From the NCBI GenBank assembly GCA_947584105.1, contig CANPWK010000012.1, forward strand, positions 1-15,799: DNA of 15,799 nucleotides. Reading direction: 5' to 3'. The stretch is from an uncultured Bacilli bacterium. GTDB lineage: Bacteria; Bacillota_I; Bacilli_A; RF39; UBA660. Shown here piece after piece: positions 1 through 5,840 of this stretch (position 1 is its first letter; each line of letters starts with the position of its first letter). Made by a program: the position numbers and the translations under genes. The notes below the pieces were generated by a model. The model did no database searches, had not been told where the DNA came from, and saw only the letters and a list, made by a program, of their open reading frames with translations.

Positions 1-75
1 TTCATTATAATTAGCATGGCCTTTAATTTCTATTTTACTTATACAATCAGTTTCATTAATTTTAATTTTAATCAT
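1..75 (-). CDS. prp: Ribosomal-processing cysteine protease Prp (partial, N-terminus only)
   Basis: Only the first 25 codons are inside the window. They begin MIKIKINETD and run to a GHA tripeptide at about residues 19-21, which matches the N-terminal strand and the invariant GHA of the Prp (YsxB) family. In Firmicutes, Prp removes the N-terminal extension of ribosomal protein L27, and its gene sits between rplU and rpmA. The ATG overlaps the rplU stop by one base (TAATG), so translation is probably coupled. The catalytic Cys and the expected rpmA would lie beyond the left edge. The identification rests on the short N-terminus plus position. The rplU product here starts directly at its mature-like sequence, so no L21 processing is implied. 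Confidence 0.8.
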   Translation of the reverse strand, partial: MIKIKINETDCISKIEIKGHANYNE

Positions 76-377
76 TATTTAACCTTAATTTCTTTAATTT
101 CTACTTTAGTATATGGTTGACGATGACCTTGTTTTTTACGATATTTCTTTTTAGCATTATATTTGTATACAATTACTTTTTTTTGTTTACCATTTTTAAC
201 AACTTCACCTTTAACAACTACATTATCTAAATAAGGTGTCCCAACCTTATCATCTAACATTAAAACATCCTTGAATTCTACTTTACTTCCTTCTTCTAAT
301 CCAAGTTTTTCAACATAGATAACTGATCCTTCACTAACATAGTATTGTTTCCCACCAGTACTAATAACTGCTTTCAT
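75..377 (-). CDS. rplU: 50S ribosomal protein L21
   Basis: This encodes a 100-residue protein of normal L21 length that starts MKAVISTGGKQYYVSEG, the typical L21 N-terminus. It ends in a basic tail with GHRQPYTKVEI, matching the conserved L21 C-terminal signature. L21 binds 23S rRNA in the large subunit. The frame stays open upstream to about position 494, but that extension falls in the leader and promoter. The ATG at 375-377 has a strong AAAGGAGGT ribosome binding site, so it is the true start. A strong sigma-A-type promoter and a short leader lie upstream. The gene is followed by overlapping prp. In Bacillus subtilis the spoIVF operon is directly upstream of rplU; here two genes intervene. 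Confidence 0.97.
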   Translation of the reverse strand: MKAVISTGGKQYYVSEGSVIYVEKLGLEEGSKVEFKDVLMLDDKVGTPYLDNVVVKGEVVKNGKQKKVIVYKYNAKKKYRKKQGHRQPYTKVEIKEIKVK

Positions 378-460
378 AAATACCTCCTTTAATCTAAGAC
401 TCGCTACTAAGGCAATACTTAAACCTTTTGTATGCGGTTGTAGGTTGAGGCCTACACACT
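378..460 (-). ncRNA. rplU 5' leader, candidate L21 autoregulatory leader
   Basis: About 83 nt separate the predicted transcription start (near 460) from the rplU ATG. The leader contains a 6-bp hairpin, TGTAGG / CCTACA with a six-base loop, at plus positions 439-456. A weaker AAGG / CCTT pairing lies downstream, before the ribosome binding site. Firmicutes commonly carry an L21 leader RNA here that is thought to sense excess L21. The position and the hairpin support this call, but I could not match it to the family covariance model. Confidence 0.5.
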
Positions 461-465
461 TGTAA

Positions 466-494
466 ATTTTATCATAAATATATCCGTTTGTCAA
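466..494 (-). promoter_or_regulatory. Sigma-A-type promoter for rplU
   Basis: The -35 box TTGACA (plus 489-494) is separated by exactly 17 bases from the -10 box TAAAAT (plus 466-471). A TGA precedes the -10, giving an extended -10. This is a near-consensus vegetative promoter firing toward rplU. Confidence 0.85.
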
Positions 495-547
495 ACTATT
501 TTTTATGAACTGTATAATTTCTAAAACTAATAATAAATAGTAGGTTA

Positions 548-580
548 AAAACTAAAAAAAATAGTCACAAACTATTTTTT
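548..580 (-). terminator. Rho-independent terminator overlapping a stop codon
   Basis: Plus positions 556-565 and 571-580 form a 10-bp stem of AAAAAATAGT with ACTATTTTTT around a five-base loop. On the minus strand a run of eight T follows. The stop codon of the upstream 203-residue gene (572-574) lies within the stem. The stem is AT-rich, so strength is uncertain, and the symmetry could let it work in both directions. Confidence 0.65.
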
Positions 581-1183
581 CTTCTTTTTTACGAATGATT
601 TTTTTGCATTCTTATTTAATTCAAGTTCAATATTGGTTAAATTGTTTCTGATTTTCTTCATATCTCTTAGAGAATAATTATCTAAAGTATTAATATTTAA
701 TTCTCCCTTTTTTTCAATACCATTAAAAGCATTTGGATTATTTTTCAATAACAACAATGTATGACGAAGATGTAAATATATATCATATTTTTTCAATTCA
801 TTTACTTCATCTTTAACATCACTATATTTTAAATAATTATGAATAGCAAAAATTGGAAAACAAATATTATAAATTAGTGGAATAATATATTCTATCATTA
901 GATTTGAATTAACAGGAACATTAACAAGCCCAAGAGCGCAAAAAGATAACACCTCATTAAATATAGCATCTCTTTTTTTTGATTTAGCAAAATACAAAGC
1001 ATAGCTATTTGATCTAGCTATTGCTTGATTAAACATTTTATTTAATAATTTAATTTCATCTTGTTTAGTATATTTTATTTCACTACTAGAGCCATCTAAG
1101 TATTTAATAATTATTTTATCATTAAGAATCTCATAATTACCAATTAAGTCGCTTGAATTTATACCGTCATATCCATATTTCAT
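572..1183 (-). CDS. Hypothetical protein with a central hydrophobic hairpin
   Basis: I do not recognise this 203-residue protein. Its N-terminal ~45 residues are polar with alternating beta-like character. A helical stretch with several basic residues follows (48-72). Then come two hydrophobic segments at about 76-92 and 97-117, which could be a membrane hairpin or an amphipathic pair. The C-terminal half is charged and helical and ends in a run of five lysines. The ATG is preceded by GAGGGGG at a slightly long spacing. It has its own promoter (TTGACA-17-TAACAT) and its own terminator, so it is probably a single-gene unit inserted between spoIVFB and rplU. Composition looks like its neighbours, so there is no clear sign of recent transfer. 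Confidence 0.7.
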   Translation of the reverse strand: MKYGYDGINSSDLIGNYEILNDKIIIKYLDGSSSEIKYTKQDEIKLLNKMFNQAIARSNSYALYFAKSKKRDAIFNEVLSFCALGLVNVPVNSNLMIEYIIPLIYNICFPIFAIHNYLKYSDVKDEVNELKKYDIYLHLRHTLLLLKNNPNAFNGIEKKGELNINTLDNYSLRDMKKIRNNLTNIELELNKNAKKSFVKKKKK

Positions 1184-1207
1184 TTACTTAGCCCCCTCAC
1201 ATAGATA

Positions 1208-1236
1208 ATGTTAACAAAAAAAATATATATTGTCAA
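1208..1236 (-). promoter_or_regulatory. Promoter for the 203-residue hypothetical gene
   Basis: A perfect TTGACA (plus 1231-1236) is followed after 17 bases by TAACAT (plus 1208-1213), about 25 bases before the ATG at 1183. The spacing is ideal and the -10 is a two-mismatch variant. Together with the terminator at 548-580 it makes this gene an independent transcription unit. Confidence 0.75.
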
Positions 1237-1266
1237 CCTAATGTAATAATAAACCTAGGAATAATT

Positions 1267-1776
1267 TTATGAATTTTTAAATATTAATTTAAAGATTTTT
1301 CTAGTCAAAGGTTGAATAAAAAACAATTGTCCTAAAAGAGCAAAAGGAAAATTTTGAACTAAAGTTTGTAAAAAATTAGGAATAAAATTTATAAAAAATT
1401 GGCTAATATCAAATCCAGGCTGATGATAAATTATTCCAGGAAAAATTCCCGTATATAATATGGTTGCTAAAAAAGTCATTAATGGACACATAATTGTCAC
1501 TGTTATACAAATAATAGCAGTCTCAACAATCATTGGTTTATATTCTTTAGGTGGAAATGTCTTTAGCGCTAATTTTAAAGACAAAGGACTCCCTATAAGC
1601 ATTTCAGATAAATATGCTAATATCAATTCAATAGGAATTAATTTTAAAGCGAATAGTAAATCAATATTTGATATACCCCCATTTTCTATACTAAGACAAT
1701 AAATAACAAAACATGGAACCGTAATTACCACTGTAATTAAAGCAAACATAGCTCTTTGAAATTTAGTTTTTGGCAT
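1267..1776 (-). CDS. DUF2798-family integral membrane protein
   Basis: The 169-residue product begins MPKTKFQR and has four hydrophobic segments at about 8-28, 40-62, 82-108 and 128-155. It ends with a QPLTRKIFK-like motif. The start motif and the NFPFALLGQLFFIQPLTR tail resemble the DUF2798 family of small membrane proteins, whose function is not established. The frame is open 11 codons further upstream, but the ATG at 1774-1776 has an excellent AAGGAGGA site seven bases away, and the extension would run through the T-tract of the leader. A strongly structured leader with its own promoter precedes it, suggesting control by transcription attenuation. It is one of two genes inserted between spoIVFB and rplU relative to Bacillus subtilis. 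Confidence 0.8.
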   Translation of the reverse strand: MPKTKFQRAMFALITVVITVPCFVIYCLSIENGGISNIDLLFALKLIPIELILAYLSEMLIGSPLSLKLALKTFPPKEYKPMIVETAIICITVTIMCPLMTFLATILYTGIFPGIIYHQPGFDISQFFINFIPNFLQTLVQNFPFALLGQLFFIQPLTRKIFKLIFKNS

Positions 1777-1793
1777 ATTCTCCTCCTTCACAC

Positions 1794-1872
1794 AAAAAAA
1801 CACATGCAAAATGATTACTAATAGTTCTGTAATCAGATTTACGAGCTTTTGCTCTACATGTGTCAGCTATTA
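1794..1872 (-). ncRNA. Candidate riboswitch or attenuator leader of the DUF2798 gene
   Basis: The minus-strand transcript can fold as a three-way junction. P1 pairs CACATGT with GCATGTG (plus 1856-1862 with 1801-1807, one G-U). P2 is GAGC-AAAA-GCTC (1843-1854). P3 is TGATTAC with GTAATCA (1829-1835 with 1812-1818). The P3 loop contains CTATTA (1819-1824), complementary to TAATAG in the 5' flank (1867-1872), a possible six-pair pseudoknot. Seven U follow P1 directly, so closing P1 makes a terminator just before the ribosome binding site. GCAAAA of P2 can also pair with TTTTGC beside P1, an alternative fold. A 42-residue reading frame crosses the region but resembles nothing known to me. I could not match it to any riboswitch class. 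Confidence 0.55.
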
Positions 1873-1889
1873 AAATAAATTTCTTATAC

Positions 1890-1918
1890 ATTTTACCACA
1901 TTTTTTTCAAATATGCAA
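1890..1918 (-). promoter_or_regulatory. Promoter for the DUF2798 gene and its leader
   Basis: TTGCAT (plus 1913-1918) is 17 bases from TAAAAT (plus 1890-1895), and a TGG before the -10 gives an extended -10. The -35 lies inside the last codons of spoIVFB. The predicted start leaves a leader of roughly 105 nt carrying the structured element. A shifted alternative, TTGAAA with TATAAG, overlaps it. Confidence 0.65.
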
Positions 1919-2638
1919 TTTCTCTTCAAACATTTGATTTAAAAAATATTTTTCATCTACAATTTTTAAATTAATAAGAAAATAATGTTTATAATCTCTT
2001 TTCATTTGATATATATTCTCAATATACTTATATTTTTTAAAATGAATATTATATAAATATCTTTCTAATAAAAATTTCATATAAACTTCCCTTCTTTTAT
2101 TAACTAAGGAAATTACATTTATCAAAAGGGGGAAAAAAGCTAAAAATGAAAATAAAGATAATTTGATAATAGCAATTGAAATTAAAATAATTACTCCAAA
2201 GTAAGATATAAGTAAACTTATTTTATAACTATTTCTAAAACTGGTGATTTTATTTAAAAATAAATTAATCACCTTTGCTCCATCTAAAGGATAGATAGGT
2301 AAAATATTAAAAAAAAGAATTATTTTATAGCACACAACAAATAATTCATTTCTAAAAAAATAAATAAATATTGTTTGAAAAATAATCCCCATAATAGCTA
2401 TTATAAATTCTTCAATAATTGGCTTATTTAAATTATCTTCAAATTTTATTAGAGCTCCCATTGGTAAAAATATAACCTCTTTGATGTGCCATTTAAATAT
2501 TAAAGCAAAACATAAATGTCCTAATTCATGAACTATAATAATTATCAAAAATGAAAAATAAAAGTGAAAATAACCTAATAAAATAAAAACTAAAATAAAC
2601 AAATAGGTTAAAGGATGAATTTTACAAATAATCTTCAT
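1907..2638 (-). CDS. spoIVFB: SpoIVFB-like site-2 (M50B) intramembrane metalloprotease
   Basis: This 243-residue multi-pass membrane protein has the zinc motif HELGH at residues 37-41 inside a hydrophobic segment. The second family motif is YPLDGAKVI, with the presumed metal ligand Asp119, a variant of NPDG. Family knowledge: SpoIVFB cleaves pro-sigma-K in the mother cell, activating late sporulation gene expression. A C-terminal soluble region from about residue 180 would match the CBS-bearing or short tail of this group; I see no clear CBS domain. It overlaps the end of spoIVFA by 17 bases and lacks its own clear ribosome binding site, implying coupled translation. The pairing with spoIVFA and the nearness to rplU reproduce the Bacillus subtilis locus. 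It ends in TGA. Confidence 0.9.
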   Translation of the reverse strand: MKIICKIHPLTYLFILVFILLGYFHFYFSFLIIIIVHELGHLCFALIFKWHIKEVIFLPMGALIKFEDNLNKPIIEEFIIAIMGIIFQTIFIYFFRNELFVVCYKIILFFNILPIYPLDGAKVINLFLNKITSFRNSYKISLLISYFGVIILISIAIIKLSLFSFLAFFPLLINVISLVNKRREVYMKFLLERYLYNIHFKKYKYIENIYQMKRDYKHYFLINLKIVDEKYFLNQMFEEKLHI

Positions 2639-3176
2639 AATTTAAAACTTTACCTGATTTTTTAAAAACTACATATAAATAATCATTACTAATACCTAAA
2701 ATGTCACCCTTTTTAACATAGTCATAAAGTTTATATTTCGAGTCACTAATATTACCATACCACATATCAATGCCATTTATTTGTTGAATAATTATTACAT
2801 TACCATATCCATCTTTATTACCTTTAAACACAACTAAACCACTTTCTTTTATTGGAACACTATAATTACTTCCAACTGTCAATTTAGCTCCATCTTTATA
2901 CTTTTCTATTTTATCGTATGCATATTTACTACTAGAAACAACTTTACTATCAGATTTTTCATTAACTTTATGTAAATCTTTAAAATACTTATTATAAATA
3001 TTAGTAAATTTATCAAAAGAAAGATTAGTATCATAAACATATTTATAAAAAGAAGTCTTAAAATTAGCATTGGTTTTCATCACAATCATAATTACTAAAG
3101 TAATTACTCCGACTATTAAAGTTCTAAGTAAAAAATCACTAACACTTTTTTTTAATCTTCTTTTTGTCGTATTCAT
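2622..3176 (-). CDS. spoIVFA: SpoIVFA-like membrane protein with a degenerate M23/LytM domain
   Basis: The 184-residue protein has a basic N-terminus, one membrane segment at about 14-33, a coil-like linker and a C-terminal LytM/M23-like fold. That fold ends in YDYVKKGDILG, the usual VKxGxxxG strand pattern of the family. The zinc-binding histidines are absent: where active enzymes have a His in the VII-x-H position, this has Gln-Gln, and the HxH near the end is missing. This fits SpoIVFA, which anchors and regulates SpoIVFB in the outer forespore membrane and is itself cut by signalling proteases. The ATG has a GGTGAT site close by. A pgsA terminator lies just upstream, so it should have its own promoter, but I see only weak candidates. 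Confidence 0.82.
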   Translation of the reverse strand: MNTTKRRLKKSVSDFLLRTLIVGVITLVIMIVMKTNANFKTSFYKYVYDTNLSFDKFTNIYNKYFKDLHKVNEKSDSKVVSSSKYAYDKIEKYKDGAKLTVGSNYSVPIKESGLVVFKGNKDGYGNVIIIQQINGIDMWYGNISDSKYKLYDYVKKGDILGISNDYLYVVFKKSGKVLNYEDYL

Positions 3177-3202
3177 ATTATCACCAATTAATTTTATGCA
3201 AT

Positions 3203-3229
3203 AAAAAAAATAGAAGAACTAATCTTCTA
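3203..3229 (-). terminator. pgsA Rho-independent terminator with the stop codon in its loop
   Basis: A perfect 7-bp stem (plus 3211-3217 with 3223-3229, TAGAAGA / TCTTCTA) encloses a five-base loop. That loop holds the pgsA stop TAG (3219-3221). Eight T follow on the minus strand. The last pgsA codons therefore form half of the terminator. Confidence 0.85.
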
Positions 3230-3812
3230 AAATTAAATGTTTATTTAACATATAATATTGAATAGCCGATAAAATTGACATAACTGCGGCTATAAATAAT
3301 AAGAAATCTGCAACTCTTAAATTAAATAATTCAAATGGTAGATTATAAAATAAAGTTAAAGCAACTCCTACCATTAAACATGCTGTTTTAATCTTTCCTG
3401 ATTTTATTGCGGCAACAACTTTACCTTTACTTGCAGCAATCATTTTTATTGAATTAACTATACTATCACGAACTATAATAACTACAGGAATAATTGGATG
3501 AATAAAACCTTGACTAGCTAAAATAATTAAAACTGAATTTACTAATACTTTATCAGCAATAGCATCTAATAATTTACCAAAATCAGTAACTAAATTATAT
3601 TTTCTAGCAATAAATCCATCTAAAAAATCAGTAATACTAGCTAATATAAATAAAACTCCAGCAATCAAATATTTAGAATCAACTACTAATTTTTCATTTA
3701 TAAACAATTGTGGAAATTCTATTCCCGCCATCTGAAATGGTAATAGTAGTAATATAATTATTAAAATGGCCATTATTATTCTTAAAATCGTTAATTTATT
3801 TGGCAGATTCAT
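3219..3812 (-). CDS. pgsA: CDP-diacylglycerol--glycerol-3-phosphate 3-phosphatidyltransferase
   Basis: The 197-residue integral membrane protein carries the CDP-alcohol phosphotransferase signature DG-x2-AR-x8-G-x3-D-x3-D: Asp62, Asp65, Gly66, Ala69, Arg70, Gly79, Asp83 and Asp87. It transfers the phosphatidyl group from CDP-diacylglycerol to glycerol-3-phosphate, the committed step to phosphatidylglycerol. The start NLPNKLTILR is the usual family N-terminus. The ATG at 3810-3812 has GGAGG seven bases upstream, and an in-frame ATG six codons earlier has no better site. The start lies inside the 3' end of the rodZ-like gene, overlapping it by 17 bases, so the two are co-transcribed. rodZ/ymfM upstream of pgsA is the Bacillus arrangement. 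Confidence 0.95.
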   Translation of the reverse strand: MNLPNKLTILRIIMAILIIILLLLPFQMAGIEFPQLFINEKLVVDSKYLIAGVLFILASITDFLDGFIARKYNLVTDFGKLLDAIADKVLVNSVLIILASQGFIHPIIPVVIIVRDSIVNSIKMIAASKGKVVAAIKSGKIKTACLMVGVALTLFYNLPFELFNLRVADFLLFIAAVMSILSAIQYYMLNKHLILED

Positions 3813-4287
3813 AATTTTCCTCCATATCACTTTTTATAATATTATCTGTATCATCTTTTGACTCTGTTGCCAATAAAACAATAAAATATATAATTATTCC
3901 TACAACTAAAATTATTAACCCATAAATAAGCACTGGTGGAATAGCTTTTTGTTGCTTATTTTCTAATGTATATGGACTAGCTATTTTACGAACTGGTTTT
4001 TTAGGACTATTACTAGCTTTCTTTATATCATCTAAAGATAGTCTTGAAGTATAATCAAATAAATATTCATTAAACTCTTCTGTTAACTCTTCATAATCTA
4101 ATCCTAAATATTTAGCATAATCTCTAATAAAAAATTTTAAATAAAAAATATCTTTAAAAGCTTCTTTATTACCTTCTTCAATATTTTCTAATTGAGCTGG
4201 ACGTATTTTTAAATCTTCAGCAGCTTCTTCGACACTAATTCCCATATTTTCTCTAGTTTCTTTAAGCTTTTCACCGATTTCTTTCAT
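3796..4287 (-). CDS. RodZ/YmfM-like membrane HTH protein
   Basis: This 163-residue protein has an N-terminal Cro/CI-type helix-turn-helix of the RodZ class (about residues 3-70). The pattern LKETRENMGISVEEAA is followed by the Y-L-K-x-F-I-R-x-Y-A-x-x-L-G motif, which is diagnostic of RodZ-type HTH domains. A basic linker leads to one membrane segment at 117-140 and a short acidic tail. RodZ links MreB filaments to the wall-elongation machinery; YmfM is the Bacillus homologue. The extracellular beta domain (DUF4115) of longer homologues is missing. The start has GAGG four bases upstream. It follows the RNase P RNA gene and overlaps pgsA. Confidence 0.85.
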   Translation of the reverse strand: MKEIGEKLKETRENMGISVEEAAEDLKIRPAQLENIEEGNKEAFKDIFYLKFFIRDYAKYLGLDYEELTEEFNEYLFDYTSRLSLDDIKKASNSPKKPVRKIASPYTLENKQQKAIPPVLIYGLIILVVGIIIYFIVLLATESKDDTDNIIKSDMEENYESAK

Positions 4288-4309
4288 AAAACCTCAATTC
4301 TATTTTATA

Positions 4310-4661
4310 ATAAATAAAAAAATACTTTATAAGCCATGTTCTGTACCACTTGGGTGACAAACATTTATCTATCTTTCGATCCTTGAATTGGTTCATTTTC
4401 CTCCTCAAAGTTCCCCTACCAAAATTTGGGTTTCTCGCTTGCGGGGTTTACCACGTTCCACTATTTAAATTTCTTTAAACATCGTCACTTTGGCACTTTT
4501 ATACCATAGACCATATCTAAGACTTAGGTCATCTGGAGCCGTTAGAATTAATTCTACCTTAGGTTATTTTTTCCCTAAGCACAAACACTACAATCATCTC
4601 AGATTGTGCGAGCATGGACTTTCCTCTACATAACTTTCTATGCAGCGTTTGTCAAAGTATT
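4310..4661 (-). ncRNA. rnpB: RNase P RNA component
   Basis: The minus strand holds the universal 5' element GAGGAAAGTCC (plus 4616-4626). The 3' element is ACAGAA followed by GGCTTAT (about 4332-4344). P1 is formed by AATACTTT near 4661 and AAAGTATT near 4321. Internal elements GGTAAACCCC and GGTAGGGGAA are also present. Together these are diagnostic of bacterial RNase P RNA, the ribozyme that removes tRNA 5' leaders. The mature RNA is about 340 nt. The Bacillus-type class B architecture is expected from the lineage, but I did not fold it in full. The 3' strand of P1 runs into seven T, so P1 plus the T-run likely serves as terminator. The 5' end overlaps the gpsB stop, as in the Bacillus gpsB-rnpB order. 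Confidence 0.95.
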
Positions 4662-4983
4662 AATCTTTACTATAAATATATTTTTCTAAATTTGACAATC
4701 TTCTTAAAACATCGGCTGTACTACTGCCTTCACCATTATTATCTGTTAATACATCAAGTTTTGTTCTTAAATTTCTAACCTCTTGTTTCAATCTAATATT
4801 ATCTTCAACAAGTTCTTTTTTTTCATTAGTTAAAGATTGAATCATTCCTTTCATTTCCTCATAATCTTTAATTATCACATCTAAAAAACGATCTACTTCC
4901 TGCATACAATATCCACGAGTATCAATTTTAAATTCTTTTTCTAAAATATCACGACTAGTTAAAACAATCTTATCTTCTGCCAT
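4660..4983 (-). CDS. gpsB: Cell-division coordinator GpsB
   Basis: The 107-residue protein starts MAEDKIVLTSRDILEKEF, close to the GpsB N-terminal DivIVA-type lipid- and penicillin-binding-protein-interacting domain. A coiled coil (about 32-78), a short flexible linker (80-90) and the C-terminal motif VLRRLSNLEKYIY follow, the trimerisation helix typical of GpsB. GpsB shuttles between septum and lateral wall and positions penicillin-binding proteins. In several Firmicutes it also stimulates the PASTA kinase PrkC, which is encoded in this window. A TTG four codons upstream is possible, but the ATG has GGTGAT at good spacing and matches the family start. It has a consensus promoter and overlaps the 5' end of rnpB. 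Confidence 0.95.
   Translation of the reverse strand: MAEDKIVLTSRDILEKEFKIDTRGYCMQEVDRFLDVIIKDYEEMKGMIQSLTNEKKELVEDNIRLKQEVRNLRTKLDVLTDNNGEGSSTADVLRRLSNLEKYIYSKD
4669..4698 (-). promoter_or_regulatory. rnpB promoter inside gpsB
   Basis: TTGTCA (plus 4693-4698) is 18 bases from TATAGT (plus 4669-4674), within the last gpsB codons. It would start transcription about 7-8 bases later, exactly at the first base of P1 of the RNase P RNA. Readthrough from gpsB is a second possible source. Confidence 0.7.
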
Positions 4984-5013
4984 AACAATCACCAAGCTTC
5001 CTTTTACAAAAAC

Positions 5014-5042
5014 ATTATATAAAATATTTAATATTTTGTCAA
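5014..5042 (-). promoter_or_regulatory. Consensus sigma-A promoter for gpsB
   Basis: A perfect TTGACA (plus 5037-5042) and a perfect TATAAT (plus 5014-5019) are separated by exactly 17 bases. A 12-base perfect palindrome, TATCTTAAGATA (5048-5059), lies five bases upstream of the -35 and could be an operator. This is the strongest promoter in the window by match to consensus. Confidence 0.9.
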
Positions 5043-5128
5043 TTCGCTATCTTAAGATACTATATATTTTAAAAAATATTGCTAAAATCTTCTAATTATT
5101 CAATATTTGATATTAAAAATATATTAAT

Positions 5129-5761
5129 TTATTTTAATAAATAGCGCTTAATTTCATCATCCTTAACTTGCGATGGCTCTAATAAGATTTTGGCAACTTC
5201 CAACCAACCCTTTCTCCAATCATAACCAGCACGTAAAACATCTTTCTTATTTAATTCGTTATTTGAAATTAATTTATTATGATATGAAGGAAACAAGATT
5301 TTTGTTTCTATTCTTTCATCAAAATTAGATAACCTATCATCTATTTGAATATCAGCCCTAAATAAATTTTTTGCATTAGTAAAAATAAAATGCTCAGGGT
5401 TTATAAATGGCATAGAAGCAATCAAAAAATTATATTTATCTTTAAACAATCTACCAGAACCAATAATATTAAATGGATTAATGCATGAGGAACAGATATA
5501 AATATTATAAATTAAATTTAAATCCTTTAATACCTCTTTTGCATATGGTAAAATTTGTGCATCTTTGTATAAATTCCTATTATTTAAAAAGTTATTAAAT
5601 TCCTCAAATCTTTCTTTTGGAATAATGGCTTTATCTATATAGTAATCGGAAAAGTCATCTATTACATAATTACTTTTCAAAAAGTCATTAATTGCATTCA
5701 AAAAGCCCGGAAAACAATACACTTCATCTATATCTAAAAGTAAATCTTTTCTATTTTTCAT
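5129..5761 (-). CDS. HAD-superfamily 5'(3')-deoxyribonucleotidase-like protein
   Basis: The 210-residue protein shows the HAD motifs in order. Motif I is DIDEV with Asp10 and Asp12. A motif II Ser-Ser pair sits at 91-92 after a hydrophobic strand. Motif IV is DD at 141-142 (QIDDR). The layout resembles the 5'-nucleotidase C family, which dephosphorylates deoxynucleoside monophosphates; that specific substrate is inference. The usual motif I Gly after the second Asp is Glu here, a known variant in this group. The ATG has GGGAG at a good distance. It lies between tig and gpsB, with a candidate -10 TATAAT at 5788-5793. An AT-only hairpin around its stop (about 5120-5140) is too weak to call a terminator. 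Confidence 0.75.
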   Translation of the reverse strand: MKNRKDLLLDIDEVYCFPGFLNAINDFLKSNYVIDDFSDYYIDKAIIPKERFEEFNNFLNNRNLYKDAQILPYAKEVLKDLNLIYNIYICSSCINPFNIIGSGRLFKDKYNFLIASMPFINPEHFIFTNAKNLFRADIQIDDRLSNFDERIETKILFPSYHNKLISNNELNKKDVLRAGYDWRKGWLEVAKILLEPSQVKDDEIKRYLLK

Positions 5762-5787
5762 ATAATTCTCCCTAAGAAATTATCAAT

Positions 5788-5793
5788 ATTATA
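5788..5793 (-). promoter_or_regulatory. Possible -10 box for the HAD nucleotidase gene
   Basis: A TATAAT hexamer lies 27 bases before the start codon, downstream of the tig terminator. No good -35 is visible at 16-18 bases, only TTTTAA, so this rests on the -10 alone in AT-rich DNA. Confidence 0.4.
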
Positions 5794-5811
5794 ATAAAAG
5801 ATGTAATTTTT

Positions 5812-5840
5812 AAAATAAAAAAGATGACTATTCACCTTTT
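5812..5840 (-). terminator. tig terminator with the stop codon in its loop
   Basis: A 9-bp stem (plus 5819-5827 with 5832-5840, one G-U pair) carries a four-base loop that includes the tig stop TAG (5828-5830). The minus strand then reads TTTTTTATTTT. It separates tig from the HAD gene. Confidence 0.8.

Noticed and set aside
378..494. 39-codon N-terminal extension of L21
   Set aside because: The extension runs through the promoter boxes and leader, and the internal ATG has a near-perfect ribosome binding site and the normal L21 start.
1801..1862. tRNA-like gene in the DUF2798 leader
   Set aside because: The closing 7-bp stem suggests an acceptor arm, but there is no T-arm with GTTCRA, no anticodon arm of proper length and no D-loop GG.
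1763..1891. Minus-strand 42-residue reading frame crossing the DUF2798 leader
   Set aside because: It overlaps the DUF2798 start, has only a weak GTGG-type site close to the ATG, matches nothing known to me, and its bases are better explained by the paired stems of the structured leader.
5115..5145. Terminator after the HAD nucleotidase gene
   Set aside because: The hairpin stem is made only of A-T pairs and has no uninterrupted T-run after it, so it is not distinguishable from background in this DNA.
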